This document shows positions 24,799-37,440 of a stretch of 64,000 bases of DNA, one piece after another. The stretch is from the NCBI RefSeq assembly GCF_032854445.1, contig NW_027018131.1, forward strand, positions 1 to 64,000, written 5' to 3'. The position numbers were made by a program, and so were the translations under genes. The number at the start of each line of letters is the position of its first letter. The first letter of the stretch is position 1. Source of the stretch: Liolophura sinensis. Taxonomy: Eukaryota > Mollusca > Polyplacophora > Chitonida > Chitonidae. Under the pieces are notes generated by a model. The model saw nothing but the letters and a program-made list of their open reading frames with translations. It was not told the DNA's origin and ran no database searches.

Positions 24799-27700
24799 TG
24801 ACGTCGTCTGGGCTACCGAAGGGCACATAACTTATAGTGAAAAGTTGAATATTGTAATGACCAGTCGCGATTGTACATAGTTAATGTAGCCGATTTCAAT
24901 TCGCAAAAAAACCAGGCAAAAATCCAAAAGTAGAAAAACTGTTCCAATGCTGCTGGTAAGAGGCTAATCCGACGTATTTTGTGACGAGAAATCGAATGGT
25001 GCAAACCGCGTTGCTCTGCGACCAATACTTTTGGCTGTAGCCACAAATGAATAATCAATGATGTCAAGATCACGTGCCCAGCAACGGCTCTTACTCCATG
25101 GAAACCAAGGAAATTTGCAATTTTTCAACAGCTGGAGATGCTTGGCCCAATTGCGCATCCTTTGGCACCTTATTGATGTGGGTCAGTGTTCAATTGTACT
25201 TTTTACAGCGGATTGTATCAAGTACCTTGTGTTTTTTTTATATACAAATGGTGTGGTTTTTCTACATGTAGATAAAGACATTGAGTTTGTCTTCGACTTA
25301 GAAGTAAGACATTTGCTGGGTGAGTTAAATGGGCTTGGCCCAAAGATTTGACGTCGTCTGGGCTACCGAAGGCCACATAACTTACAATGAAAAGTTAAAT
25401 ATAGTAATGACCAGTCGCGATTGTACATAGTTAATGTAGCCGATTTTAATTCGCAAAAACACCAGGCAAAAATCCAAAAGTAGAAAAACTGTTCCAATGC
25501 TGCTGGTAAGAGGATAATCCGACGTATTTTGTGACGAGAAATCGAATGGTGCAAACCGCGTTGCTCTCCAACCAATACTTTTGGCTGTAGCCACAAATGA
25601 ATAATCAATGATGTCAAGATCACGTGCCCAGCAACGGCTCTTAATCCATGGAAACCATAGAAATTGGCAATTTTTCAACAGCTGGAGATGCCTGGCCCAA
25701 TTGCGCATCTTTTGGCACCTTATTGATGTGGGTCAGTGTTTAATTGTACTTTTTACAGCGGATTGTATCAAGTACCTTGTGTTTTTTTATATACAAATGG
25801 TGTGGTTTTTCTACATGTAGATAAAGACATTGAGAATGTCTTCGACTAAGGAGTAAGACATTTGCTGGGTGAGTTAAATGGGCTTGGCCCAAAGATTTGA
25901 CGTCGTCTGGGCTACCGAAGGGCACATAACTTACAATGAAAAGTTAAATATAGTAATGACCAGTCGCGATTGTACATAGTTAATGTAGCCGATTTCAATT
26001 CGCAAAAAGACCAGGCAAAAATCCAAAAGTAGAAAAACTGTTCCAATGCTGCTGGTAAGAGGCTAATCCGACGTATTTTGTGACGAGAAATCGAATGGTG
26101 CAAACCGCGTTGCTCTGCGACCAATACTTTTGGCTGTAGCCACAAATGAATAATCAATGATGTCAAGATCACGTGCCCAGCAACGGCTCTTAATCCATGG
26201 AAACCATAGAAATTTGCAATTTTTCAACAGCTGGAGATGCCTGGCCCAATTGCGCATCTTTTGGCACCTTATTGATGTGGGTCAGTGTTCAATTGTACTT
26301 TTTACAGCGGACTGTGTCATGTACCTTGTGTTTTTTTTATATACAAATGGTGTGGTTTTTCTACATGTAGATAAAGACATTGAGATTGTCTTCGACTTAG
26401 AAGTAAGACATTTGCTGGGTGAGTTAAATGGGCTTGGCCCAAAGATTTGACGTCGTCTGGGGTACCGAAGGGCACATAACTTATAATGAAAAGTTGAATA
26501 TAGTAATGACCAGTCGCGATTGTACATAGTTAATGTAGCCGATTTCAATTCGCAAAAAGACCAGGCAAAAATCCAAAAGTAGAAAAACTGTTCCAATGCT
26601 GCTGGTAAGAGGCTAATCCGACGTATTTTGTGACGATAAATCGAATGGTGCAAACCGCGTTGCTCTCCAACCAATACTTTTGGCTGTAGCCACAAATAAA
26701 TAATCAATGATGTCAAGATCACGTGCCCAGCAACGGCTCTTACTCCATGGAAACCAAGGAAATTTGCAATTTTTCAACAGCTGGAGATGCCTGGCCCAAT
26801 TGCGCATCCTTTGGCACCTTATTGATGTGGGTCAGTGTTCAATTGTACTTTTTACAGCGGATTGTATCAAGTACCTTGTGTTTTTTTTATATACAAATGG
26901 TGTGGTTTTTCTACATGTAGATAAAGACATTGAGTTTGTCTTCGACTTAGAAGTAAGACATTTGCTGGGTGAGTTAAATGGGCTTGGCCCAAAGATTTGA
27001 CGTCGTCTGGGCTACCGAAGGGCACATAACTTATAGTGAAAAGTTGAATATTGTAATGACCAGTCGCGATTGTACATAGTTAATGTAGCCGATTTCAATT
27101 CGCAAAAAACCAGGCAAAAATCCAAAAGTAGAAAAACTGTTCCAATGCTGCTGGTAAGAGGCTAATCCGACGTATTTTGTGACGAGAAATCGAATGGTGC
27201 AAACCGCGTTGCTCTGCGACCAATACTTTTGGCTGTAGCCACAAATGAATAATCAATGATGTCAAGATCACGTGCCCAGCAACGGCTCTTACTCCATGGA
27301 AACCAAGGAAATTTGCAATTTTTCAACAGCTGGAGATGCTTGGCCCAATTGCGCATCCTTTGGCACCTTATTGATGTGGGTCAGTGTTCAATTGTACTTT
27401 TTACAGCGGATTGTATCAAGTACCTTGTGTTTTTTTTATATACAAATGGTGTGGTTTTTCTACATGTAGATAAAGACATTGAGTTTGTCTTCGACTTAGA
27501 AGTAAGACATTTGCTGGGTGAGTTAAATGAGCTTGGCCCAAAGATTTGACGTCGTCTGGGCTACCGAAGGGCACATAACTTACATTGAAAAGTTAAATAT
27601 AGTAATGACCAGTCGCGATTGTACATAGTTAATGTAGCCGATTTCAATTCGCAAAAAGACCAGGCAAAAATCCAAAAGTAGAAAAACTGTTCCAATGCTG

Positions 27701-30295
27701 CTGGTAAGAGGCTAATCCGACGTATTTTGTGACGAGAAATCGAATGGTGCAAACCGCGTTGCTCTCCAACCAATACTTTTGGCTGTAGCCACAAATGAAT
27801 AATCAATGATGTCAAGATCACGTGCCCAGCAACGGCTCTTAATCCATGGAAACCATAGAAATTGGCAATTTTTTCAACAGCTGGAGATGCCTGGCCCAAT
27901 TGCGCATCTTTTGGCACCTTATTGATGTGGGTCAGTGTTTAATTGTACTTTTTACAGCGGATTGTATCAAGTACCTTGTGTTTTTTTATATACAAATGGT
28001 GTGGTTTTTCTACATGTAGATAAAGACATTGAGAATGTCTTCGACTAAGGAGTAAGACATTTGCTGGGTGAGTTAAATGGGGTTGGCCCAAAGATTTGAC
28101 GTCGTCTGGGCTACCGAAGGGCACATAACTTATAATGAAATGTTGAATATAGTAATGACCAGTCGCGATTGTACATAGTTAATGTAGCCGATTTCAATTA
28201 GCAAAAAGACCAGGCAAAAATCCAAAAGTGGAAAAACTGTTCCAATGCTGCTGGTAAGAGGCTAATCCGACGTATTTTGTGACGAGAAATCGAATGGTGC
28301 AAACCGCGTTGCTCTGCGACCAATACTTTTGGCTGTAGCCACAAATGAATAATCAATGATGTCAAGATCACGTGCCCAGCAACGGCTCTTAATCCATGGA
28401 AACCATAGAAATTTGCAATTTTTCAACAGCTGGAGATGCCTGGCCCAATTGCGCATCTTTTGGCACCTTATTGATGTGGGTCAGTGTTCAATTGTACTTT
28501 TTACAGCGGACTGTGTCATGTACCTTGTGTTTTTTTTATATACAAATGGTGTGGTTTTTCTACATGTAGATAAAGACATTGAGATTGTCTTCGACTTAGA
28601 AGTAAGACATTTGCTGGGTGAGTTAAATGGGCTTGGCCCAAAGATTTGACGTCGTCTGGGGTACCGAAGGGCACATAACTTATAATGAAAAGTTGAATAT
28701 AGTAATGACCAGTCGCGATTGTACATAGTTAATGTAGCCGATTTCAATTCGCAAAAACACCAGGCAAAAATCCAAAAGTAGAAAAACTGTTCCAATGCTG
28801 CTGGTAAGAGGCTAATCCGACGTATTTTGTGACGATAAATCGAATGGTGCAAACCGCGTTGCTCTCCAACCAATACTTTTGGCTGTAGCCACAAATAAAT
28901 AATCAATGATGTCAAGATCACGTGCCCAGCAACGGCTCTTACTCCATGGAAACCAAGGAAATTTGCAATTTTTCAACAGCTGGAGATGCCTGGCCCAATT
29001 GCGCATCCTTTGGCACCTTATTGATGTGGGTCAGTGTTCAATTGTACTTTTTACAGCGGATTGTATCAAGTACCTTGTGTTTTTTTTATATACAAATGGT
29101 GTGGTTTTTCTACATGTAGATAAAGACATTGAGTTTGTCTTCGACTTAGAAGTAAGACATTTGCTGGGTGAGTTAAATGGGCTTGGCCCAAAGATTTGAC
29201 GTCGTCTGGGCTACCGAAGGGCACATAACTTATAGTGAAAAGTTGAATATTGTAATGACCAGTCGCGATTGTACATAGTTAATGTAGCCGATTTCAATTC
29301 GCAAAAAAACCAGGCAAAAATCCAAAAGTAGAAAAACTGTTCCAATGCTGCTGGTAAGAGGCTAATCCGACGTATTTTGTGACGAGAAATCGAATGGTGC
29401 AAACCGCGTTGCTCTGCGACCAATACTTTTGGCTGTAGCCACAAATGAATAATCAATGATGTCAAGATCACGTGCCCAGCAACGGCTCTTACTCCATGGA
29501 AACCAAGGAAATTTGCAATTTTTCAACAGCTGGAGATGCTTGGCCCAATTGCGCATCCTTTGGCACCTTATTGATGTGGGTCAGTGTTCAATTGTACTTT
29601 TTACAGCGGATTGTATCAAGTACCTTGTGTTTTTTTTATATACAAATGGTGTGGTTTTTCTACATGTAGATAAAGACATTGAGTTTGTCTTCGACTTAGA
29701 AGTAAGACATTTGCTGGGTGAGTTAAATGAGCTTGGCCCAAAGATTTGACGTCGTCTGGGCTACCGAAGGGCACATAACTTACATTGAAAAGTTAAATAT
29801 AGTAATGACCAGTCGCGATTGTACATAGTTAATGTAGCCGATTTCAATTCGCAAAAAGACCAGGCAAAAATCCAAAAGTAGAAAAACTGTTCCAATGCTG
29901 CTGGTAAGAGGCTAATCCGACGTATTTTGTGACGAGAAATCGAATGGTGCAAACCGCGTTGCTCTCCAACCAATACTTTTGGCTGTAGCCACAAATGAAT
30001 AATCAATGATGTCAAGATCACGTGCCCAGCAACGGCTCTTAATCCATGGAAACCATAGAAATTGGCAATTTTTCAACAGCTGGAGATGCCTGGCCCAATT
30101 GCGCATCTTTTGGCACCTTATTGATGTGGGTCAGTGTTTAATTGTACTTTTTACAGCGGATTGTATCAAGTACCTTGTGTTTTTTTATATACAAATGGTG
30201 TGGTTTTTCTACATGTAGATAAAGACATTGAGAATGTCTTCGACTAAGGAGTAAGACATTTGCTGGGTGAGTTAAATGGGGTTGGCCCAAAGATT
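23699..30295 (+). repeat. Tetramer higher-order repeat, three copies
   Basis: Units 23699-25897, 25898-28096 and 28097-30295, each 2199 bp. Monomer 1 of each has CTGCGACC and GACTGTGTCATG. Monomer 2 has GGTACC, GATAAATCG and AAATAAATAATC. Monomer 3 has TTATAGTGAAAAGTTGAATATTG. Monomer 4 has ATTGGCAATTTTT and ends in GAGAATGTCTTCGACTAAGGAG. The third unit opens with a different subtype (AATGAAATGTTGAAT and AATTAGC) that switches to the expected sequence before CTGCGACC. That is a recombinant junction inside monomer 52. Confidence 0.9.
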
Positions 30296-33200
30296 TGACG
30301 TCGTCTGGGCTACCGAAGGGCACATAACTTATAATGAAATGTTGAATATAGTAATGACCAGTCGCGATTGTACATAGTTAATGTAGCCGATTTCAATTAG
30401 CAAAAAGACCAGGCAAAAATCCAAAAGTGGAAAAACTGTTCCAATGCTGCTGGTAAGAGGCTAATCCGACGTATTTTGTGACGAGAAATCGAATGGTGCA
30501 AACCGCGTTGCTCTCCAACCAATACTTTTGGCTGTAGCCACAAATGAATAATCAATGATGTCAAGATCACGTGCCCAGCAACGGCTCTTACTCCATGGAA
30601 ACCAAGGAAATTTGTAATTTTTCAACAGCTGGAGATGCTTGGCCCAATTGCGCATCCTTTGGCACCTTATTGATGTGGGTCAGTGTTCAATTGTACTTTT
30701 TACAGCGGATTGTATCAAGTACCTTGTGTTTTTTTTATATACAAATGGTGTGGTTTTTCTACATGTAGATAAAGACATTGAGTTTGTCTTCGACTTAGAA
30801 ATACGATATTTGCTGGGTGAGTTAAATGGGCTTGGCCCAAAGATTTGACGTCGTCTGGGCTACCGAAGGGCACATAACTTACAATGAAATGTTGAATATA
30901 GTAATGACCAGTCGCGATTGTACATAGTTAATGTAGCCGATTTCAATTTGCAAAAAGACCAGGCAAAAATCCAAAAGTAGAAAAACTGTTCCAATTCTGC
31001 TAGTAAGAGGCTAATCCGACGTATTTTGTGACGAGAAATCGAATGGTGCAAACCGCGTTGCTCTCCGACTAATACTTTTGGCTGTAGCCACAAATGAATA
31101 ATCAATGATGTCAAGATCACGTGCCCAGCAACGGCTCTAAATCCATGGAAACCATAGAAATTTGCAATTTTTCAACAGCTGGAGATGCCTGGCCCAATTG
31201 CGCATCTTTTGGCACCTTATTGATGTGGGTCAGTGTTCAATTGTACTTTTTACAGCAGACTGTATCAAGTACCTTTTGTTTTTTTATATACAAATGGTGT
31301 GGTTTTTCTACATGTAGATAAAGACATTGAGTTTGTCTTCGACTTAGGAGTAAGACATTTGCTGGGTGATTTAAATGGGCTGGGCCCAAAGATTTGACGT
31401 CGTCTGGGCTACCGAAGGGCACATAACTTATAATGAAAAGTTGAATATAGTAATGACCAGTCGCGATTGTACATAGTTAATGTAGCCGATTTCAATTCGC
31501 AAAAACACCAGGCAAAAATCCAAAAGTAGAAAAACTGTTCCAATGCTGCTGGTAAGAGGCTAATCCGACGTATTTTGTGACGAGAAATCGAATGGTGCAA
31601 ACCGCGTTGCTCTCCAACCAATACTTTTGGCTGTAGCCACAAATGAATAATCAATGATGTCAAGATCACGTGCCCAGCAACGGCTCTTAATCCATGTAAA
31701 CCATAGAAATTTGCAATTTTTCAACAGCTGGAGATGCCTGGCCCAATTGCGCATCTTTTGGCACCTTATTGATGTGGGTCAGTGTTCAATTGTACTTTTT
31801 ACAGCGGATTGTATCAAGTACCTTGTGTTTTTTTATATACAAATGGTGTGGTTTTTCTACATGTAGATAAAGACATTGAGAAGGTCTTCGACTAAGGAGT
31901 AAGACATTTGCTGGGTGAGTTAAATGGGCTTGGCCCAAAGATTTGACGTCGTCTGGGCTACCGAAGGGCACATAACTTATAATGAAATGTTGAATATAGT
32001 AATGACCAGTCGCGATTGTACATAGTTAATGTAGCCGATTTCAATTAGCAAAAAGACCAGGTAAAAATCCAAAAGTGGAAAAACTGTTCCAGTGCTGCTA
32101 GTAAGAGGCTAATCGGACGTATTTTGTGACGAGAAGTCGAATGGTGCAAACCGCGTTGCTCTGCGACCAATACTTTTGGCTGTAGCCACAAATGAATAAT
32201 CAATGATGTCAAGATCACGTGCCCAGCAACGGCTCTTAATCCATGGAAACCATAGAAATTTGCAATTTTTCAACAGCTGGAGATGCCTGGCCCAATTGCG
32301 CATCTTTTGGCACCTTTTTGATGTGGGTCAGTGTTTAATTGTACTTTTTACAGCGGATTGTATCAAGTACCTTGTGTTTTTTTTATATACAAATGGTGTT
32401 GTTTTTCTACATGTAGATAAAGACATTGAGTTTGTCTTCGACTTAGGAGTAAGACATTTGCTGGGTGAGTTAAATGGGCTTGGCCCAAAGATTTGACGTC
32501 GTCTGGGCTACCGAAGGGCACATAACTTATAATGAAATGTTGAATATAGTAATGACCAGTCGCGATTGTACATAGTTAATGTAGCCGATTTCAATTAGCA
32601 AAAAGACCAGGCAAAAATCCAAAAGTAGAAAAACTGTTCCAATGCTGCTGGTAAGAGGCTAATCCGACGTATTTTGTGACGAGAAATCGAATGGTGCAAA
32701 CCGCGTTGCTCTCCAACCAATACTTTTGGCTGTAGCCACAAATGAATAATCAATGATGTCAAGATCACGTGCCCAGCAACGGCTCTTGCTCCATGGAAAC
32801 CAAGGAGATTTGTAATTTTTCAAAAGCTGGAGATGCTTGGCCCAATTGCGCATCCTTTGGCACCTTATTGATGTGGGTCAGTGTTCAATTGTACTTTTTA
32901 CAGCGGATTGTATCAAGTACCTTGTGTTTTTTTTATATACAAATGGTGTGGTTTTTCTACATGTAGATAAAGAGATTGAGTTTGTCTTCGACTTAGAAGT
33001 AAGACATTTGCTGGGTGAGTTAAATGGGCTTGGCCCAAAGATTTGACGTCGTCTGGGCTACCGAAGGGCGCATAACTTACAATGAAAAGTTAAATATAGT
33101 AATGACCAGTCGCGATTGTACATAGTTAATGTAGCCGATTTCAATTCGCAAAAAGACCAGGCAAAAATCCAAAAGTAGAAAAACTGTTCCAATGCTGCTG

Positions 33201-34692
33201 GTAAGAGGCTAATCCGACGTATTTTGTGACGAGAAATCGAATGGTGCAAACCGCGTTGCTCTGCGACCAATACTTTTGGCTGTAGCCACAAATGAATAAT
33301 CAATGATGTCAAGATCACGTGCCCAGCAACGGCTCTTAATCCATGGAAACCATAGAAATTTGCAATTTTTCAACAGCTGGAGATGCCTGGCCCAATTGCG
33401 CATCTTTTGGCACCTTATTGATGTGGGTCAGTGTTCAATTGTACTTTTTACAGCAGACTGTATCAAGTACCTTGCGTTTTTTTATATACAAATGGTGTGG
33501 TTTTTCTACATGTAGATAAAGACATTGAGATTGTCTTCGACTTAGAAGTAAGACATTTGCTGGGTGAGTTAAATGGGCTTGGCCCAAAGATTTGACGTCG
33601 TCTGGGCTACCGAAGGGCACATAACTTATAATGAAAAGTTGAATATAGTAATGACCAGTCGCGATTGTACATAGTTAATGTAGCCGATTTCAATTAGCAA
33701 AAAGAACAGGCAAAAATCCAAAAGTGGAAAAACTGTTCCAATGCTGCTGGTAAGAGGCTAATCCGACGTATTTTGTGACGAGAAATCGAATGATGCAAAC
33801 CGCGTTGCTCTCCGACCAATACTTTTGGCTGTAGCCACAAATGAATAATCAATGATGTCAAGATCACGTGCCCAGCAACGGCTCTTACTCCATGGAAACC
33901 ATAGAAATTTGCAATTTTTCAACAGCTGGAGATGCCTGGCCCAATTGCGCATCTTTTGGCACCTTATTGATGTGGGTCAGTGTTCAATTGTACTTTTTAC
34001 AGCGGACAGTGTCATGTACCTTGTGTTTTTTTTATATACAAATGGTGTGGTTTTTCTACATGTAGATAAAGACATTGAGATTGTCTTCGACTTAGAAGTA
34101 AGACATTTGCTGGGTGAGTTAAATGGGCTTGGCCCAAAGATTTGACGTCGTCTGGGGTACCGAAGGGCACATAACTTATAATGAAAAGTTGAATATAGTA
34201 ATGACCAGTCGCGATTGTACATAGTTAATGTAGCCGATTTCAATTCGCAAAAAGACCAGGCAAAAATCCAAAAGTAGAAAAACTGTTCCAATGCTGCTGG
34301 TAAGAGGCTAATCCGACGTATTTTGTGACGATAAATCGAATGGTGCAAACCGCGTTGCTCTCCAACCAATACTTTTGGCTGTAGCCACAAATAAATAATC
34401 AATGATGTCAAGATCACGTGCCCAGCAACGGCTCTTACTCCATGGAAACCAAGGAAATTTGCAATTTTTCAACAGCTGGAGATGCCTGGCCCAATTGCGC
34501 ATCCTTTGGCACCTTATTGATGTGGGTCAGTGTTTAATTGTACTTTTTACAGCGGATTGTATCAAGTACCTTGTGTTTTTTTTATATACAAATGGTGTGG
34601 TTTTTCTACATGTAGATAAAGACATTGAGAATGTCTTCGACTAAGGAGTAAGACATTTGCTGGGTGATTTAAATGGGCTTGGCCCAAAGATT
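30296..34692 (+). repeat. Monomers 56-63, right part of block L
   Basis: Eight copies. Monomer 56 ends with the rare GAAATACGATATTTG near 30798-30812. Monomer 57 opens with TTACAATGAAATGTTGAAT and AATTTGC and also has CAATTCTGCTAG. Monomers 58-59 carry AAAAACACC and GAGAAGGTCTTCG. Monomer 60 has TTGCTCC with TCAAAAGCTGG. Monomer 63 carries GGTACC at 34156-34161. The order 56, 57, then 60-63 recurs in block R without 58-59 and with a recombinant 57/60 copy. Confidence 0.8.
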
Positions 34693-37440
34693 TGACGTCG
34701 TCTGGGCTACCGAAGGGCACATAACTTATAATGAAATGTTGAATATAGTAATGACCAGTCGCGATTGTACATAGTTAATGTAGCCGATTTCAATTAGCAA
34801 AAAGACCAGGCAAAAATCCAAAAGTGGAAAAACTGTTCCAATGCTGCTGGTAAGAGGCTAATCCGACGTATTTTGTGACGAGAAATCGAATGGTGCAAAC
34901 CGCGTTGCTCTCCAACCAATACTTTTGGCTGTAGCCACAAATGAATAATCAATGATGTCAAGATCACGTGCCCAGCAACGGCTCTTAATCCATGGAAACC
35001 ATAGAAATTGGCAATTTTTCAACAGCTGGAGATGCCTGGCCCAATTGCGCATCTTTTGGCACCTTATTGATGTGGGTCAGTGTTCAATTGTACTTTTTAC
35101 AGCAGACTGTATCAAGTACCTTGTGTTTTTTTATATACAAATGGTGTGGTTTTTCTACATGTAGATAAAGACATTGAGTTTTTCTTCGACTTAGAAGTAA
35201 GACATTTGCTGGGTGAGTTAAATGGGCTTGGCCCAAAGATTTGACGTCGTCTGGGCTACCGAAGGGCACATAACTTATAATGAAAAGTTGAATATAGTAA
35301 TGACCAGTCGCGATTGTACATAGTTAATGTAGCCGATTTCAATTCGCAAAAAGACCAGGCAAAAATCCAAAAGTAGAAAAACTGTTCCAATGCTGCTGGT
35401 AAGAGGCTAATCCGACGTATTTTGTGACGATAAATCGAATGGTGCAAACCGCGTTGCTCTCCAACCAATACTTTTGGCTGTAGCCACAAATGAATAATCA
35501 ATGATGTCAAGATCACGTGCCCAGCAACGGCTCTTACTCCATGGAAACCAAGGAAATTTGCAATTTTTCAACAGCTGGAGATGCCTGGCCCAATTGCGCA
35601 TCCTTTGGCACCTTATTGATGTGGGTCAGTGTTCAATTGTACTTTTTACAGCGGATTGTATCAAGTACCTTGTGTTTTTTTTATATACAAATGGTGTGGT
35701 TTTTCTACATGTAGATAAAGACATTGAGTTTGTCTTCGACTTAGAAGTAAGACATTTGCTGGGTGAGTTAAATGGGCTTGGCCCAAAGATTTGACGTCGT
35801 CTGGGCTACCGAAGGGCACATAACTTATAGTGAAAAGTTGAATATAGTAATGACCAGTCGCGATTGTACATAGTTAATGTAGCCGATTTCAATTCGCAAA
35901 AAAACCAGGCAAAAATCCAAAAGTAGAAAAACTGTTCCAATGCTGCTGGTAGGAAGCTAATCCGACGTATTTTGTGACGAGAAATCGAATGGTGCAAACC
36001 GCGTTGCTCTGCGACCAATACTTTTGGCTGTAGCCACAAATGAATAATCAATGATGTCAAGATCACGTGCCCAGCAACGGCTCTTACTCCATGGAAACCA
36101 AAGAAATTTGTAATTTTTCAACAGCTGGAGATGCTTGGCCCAATTGCGCATACTTTGGCACCTTATTGATGTGGGTCAGTGTTCAATTGTACTTTTTACA
36201 GCGGATTGTATCAAGTACCTTGTGTTTTTTTTATATACAAATGGTGTGGTTTTTCTACATGTAGATAAAGACATTGAGTTTGTCTTCGACTTAGAAGTAA
36301 GACATTTGCTGGGTGAGTTAAATGGGCTTGGCCCAAAGATTTGACGTCGTCTGGGCTACCGAAGGGCACATAACTTATAATGAAATGTTGAATATAGTAA
36401 TGACCAGTCGCGATTGTACATAGTTAATGTAGCCGATTTTAATTAGCAAAAAGACCAGGCAAAAATCCAAAAGTGGAAAAACTGTTCCAATGCTGCTGGT
36501 AAGAGGCTAATCCGGCGTATTTTGTGACGAGAAATCGAATGGTGCAAACCGCGTTGCTCTCCAACCAATACTTTTGGCTGTAGCCACAAATGAATAATCA
36601 ATGATGTCAAGATCACGTGCCCAGCAACGGCTCTTAATCCATGGAAACCATAGAAATTTGCAATTTTTCAACAGCTGGAGATGCCTGGCCCAATTGCGCA
36701 TCCTTTGGCACCTTATTGATGTGGGTCAGTGTTCAATTGTACTTTTTACAGCGGACTGTATCAAGTACCTTGCGTTTTTTTATAAACAAATGGTGTTGTT
36801 TTTCTACATGTAGATAAAGACATTGAGATTGTCTTCGACTTAGAAGTAAGACATTTGCTGGGTGAGTTAAATGGGCTTGGCCCAAAGATTTGACGTCGTC
36901 TGGGCTACCGAAGGGCACATAACTTATAATGAAAAGTTGAATATAGTAATGACCAGTCGCGATTGTACATAGTTAATGTAGCCGATTTCAATTAGCAAAA
37001 AGACCAGGCAAAAATCCAAAAGTGGAAAAACTGTTCCAATGCTGCTGGTAAGAGGCTAATCCGACGTATTTTGTGACGAGAAATCGAATGATGCAAACCG
37101 CGTTGCTTTCCGACCAATACTTTTGGCTGTAGCCACAAATGAATAATCAATGATGTCAAGATCACGTGCCCAGCAACGGCTCTTACTCCATGGAAACCAT
37201 AGAAATTTGCAATTTTTCAACAGCTGGAGATGCCTGGCCCAATTGCGCATCTTTTGGCACCTTATTAATGTGGGTCAGTGTTCAATTGTACTTTTTACAG
37301 CGGACTGTGTCATGTACCTTGTGTTTTTTTTATATACAAATGGTGTGGTTTTTCTACATGTAGATAAAGACAATGAGTTTGTCTTCGACTTAGAAGTAAG
37401 ACATTTGCTGGGTGAGTTAAATGGGCTTGGCCCAAAGATT
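34693..37440 (+). repeat. Monomers 64-68, mixed copies
   Basis: Five copies of known subtypes with no short higher-order period. Monomer 64 has ATTGGCAATTTTT, monomer 65 GATAAATCG, monomer 66 TTATAGTG with AGGAAGC, monomer 67 ATAAACAAATGGTGTTG, and monomer 68 GCTTTCCG with GACAATGAG. The order of monomers 67-68 matches monomers 24-25. Confidence 0.75.

Larger units (their letters stand above)
14838..34886 (+). repeat. Block L of a long-range duplication within the array
   Basis: Rare variants occur in the same order here and in block R (45617-64000). Examples: GAGCTTTTCTTCG at 14838 and 45617; the interrupted T run at 15337 and 46116; AATTTCC in monomers 31 and 87; CAAACGTAG in monomers 33 and 89; GTGAAGATCACG with TCTATGG in monomers 34 and 90; AAATACGATATTTG near 30800 and 61563; TCAAAAGCTGG near 32819 and 61934; GGGCGCATAAC near 33066 and 62184. 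The offset begins at 30779 bp and then moves only by whole monomers. Confidence 0.85.
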
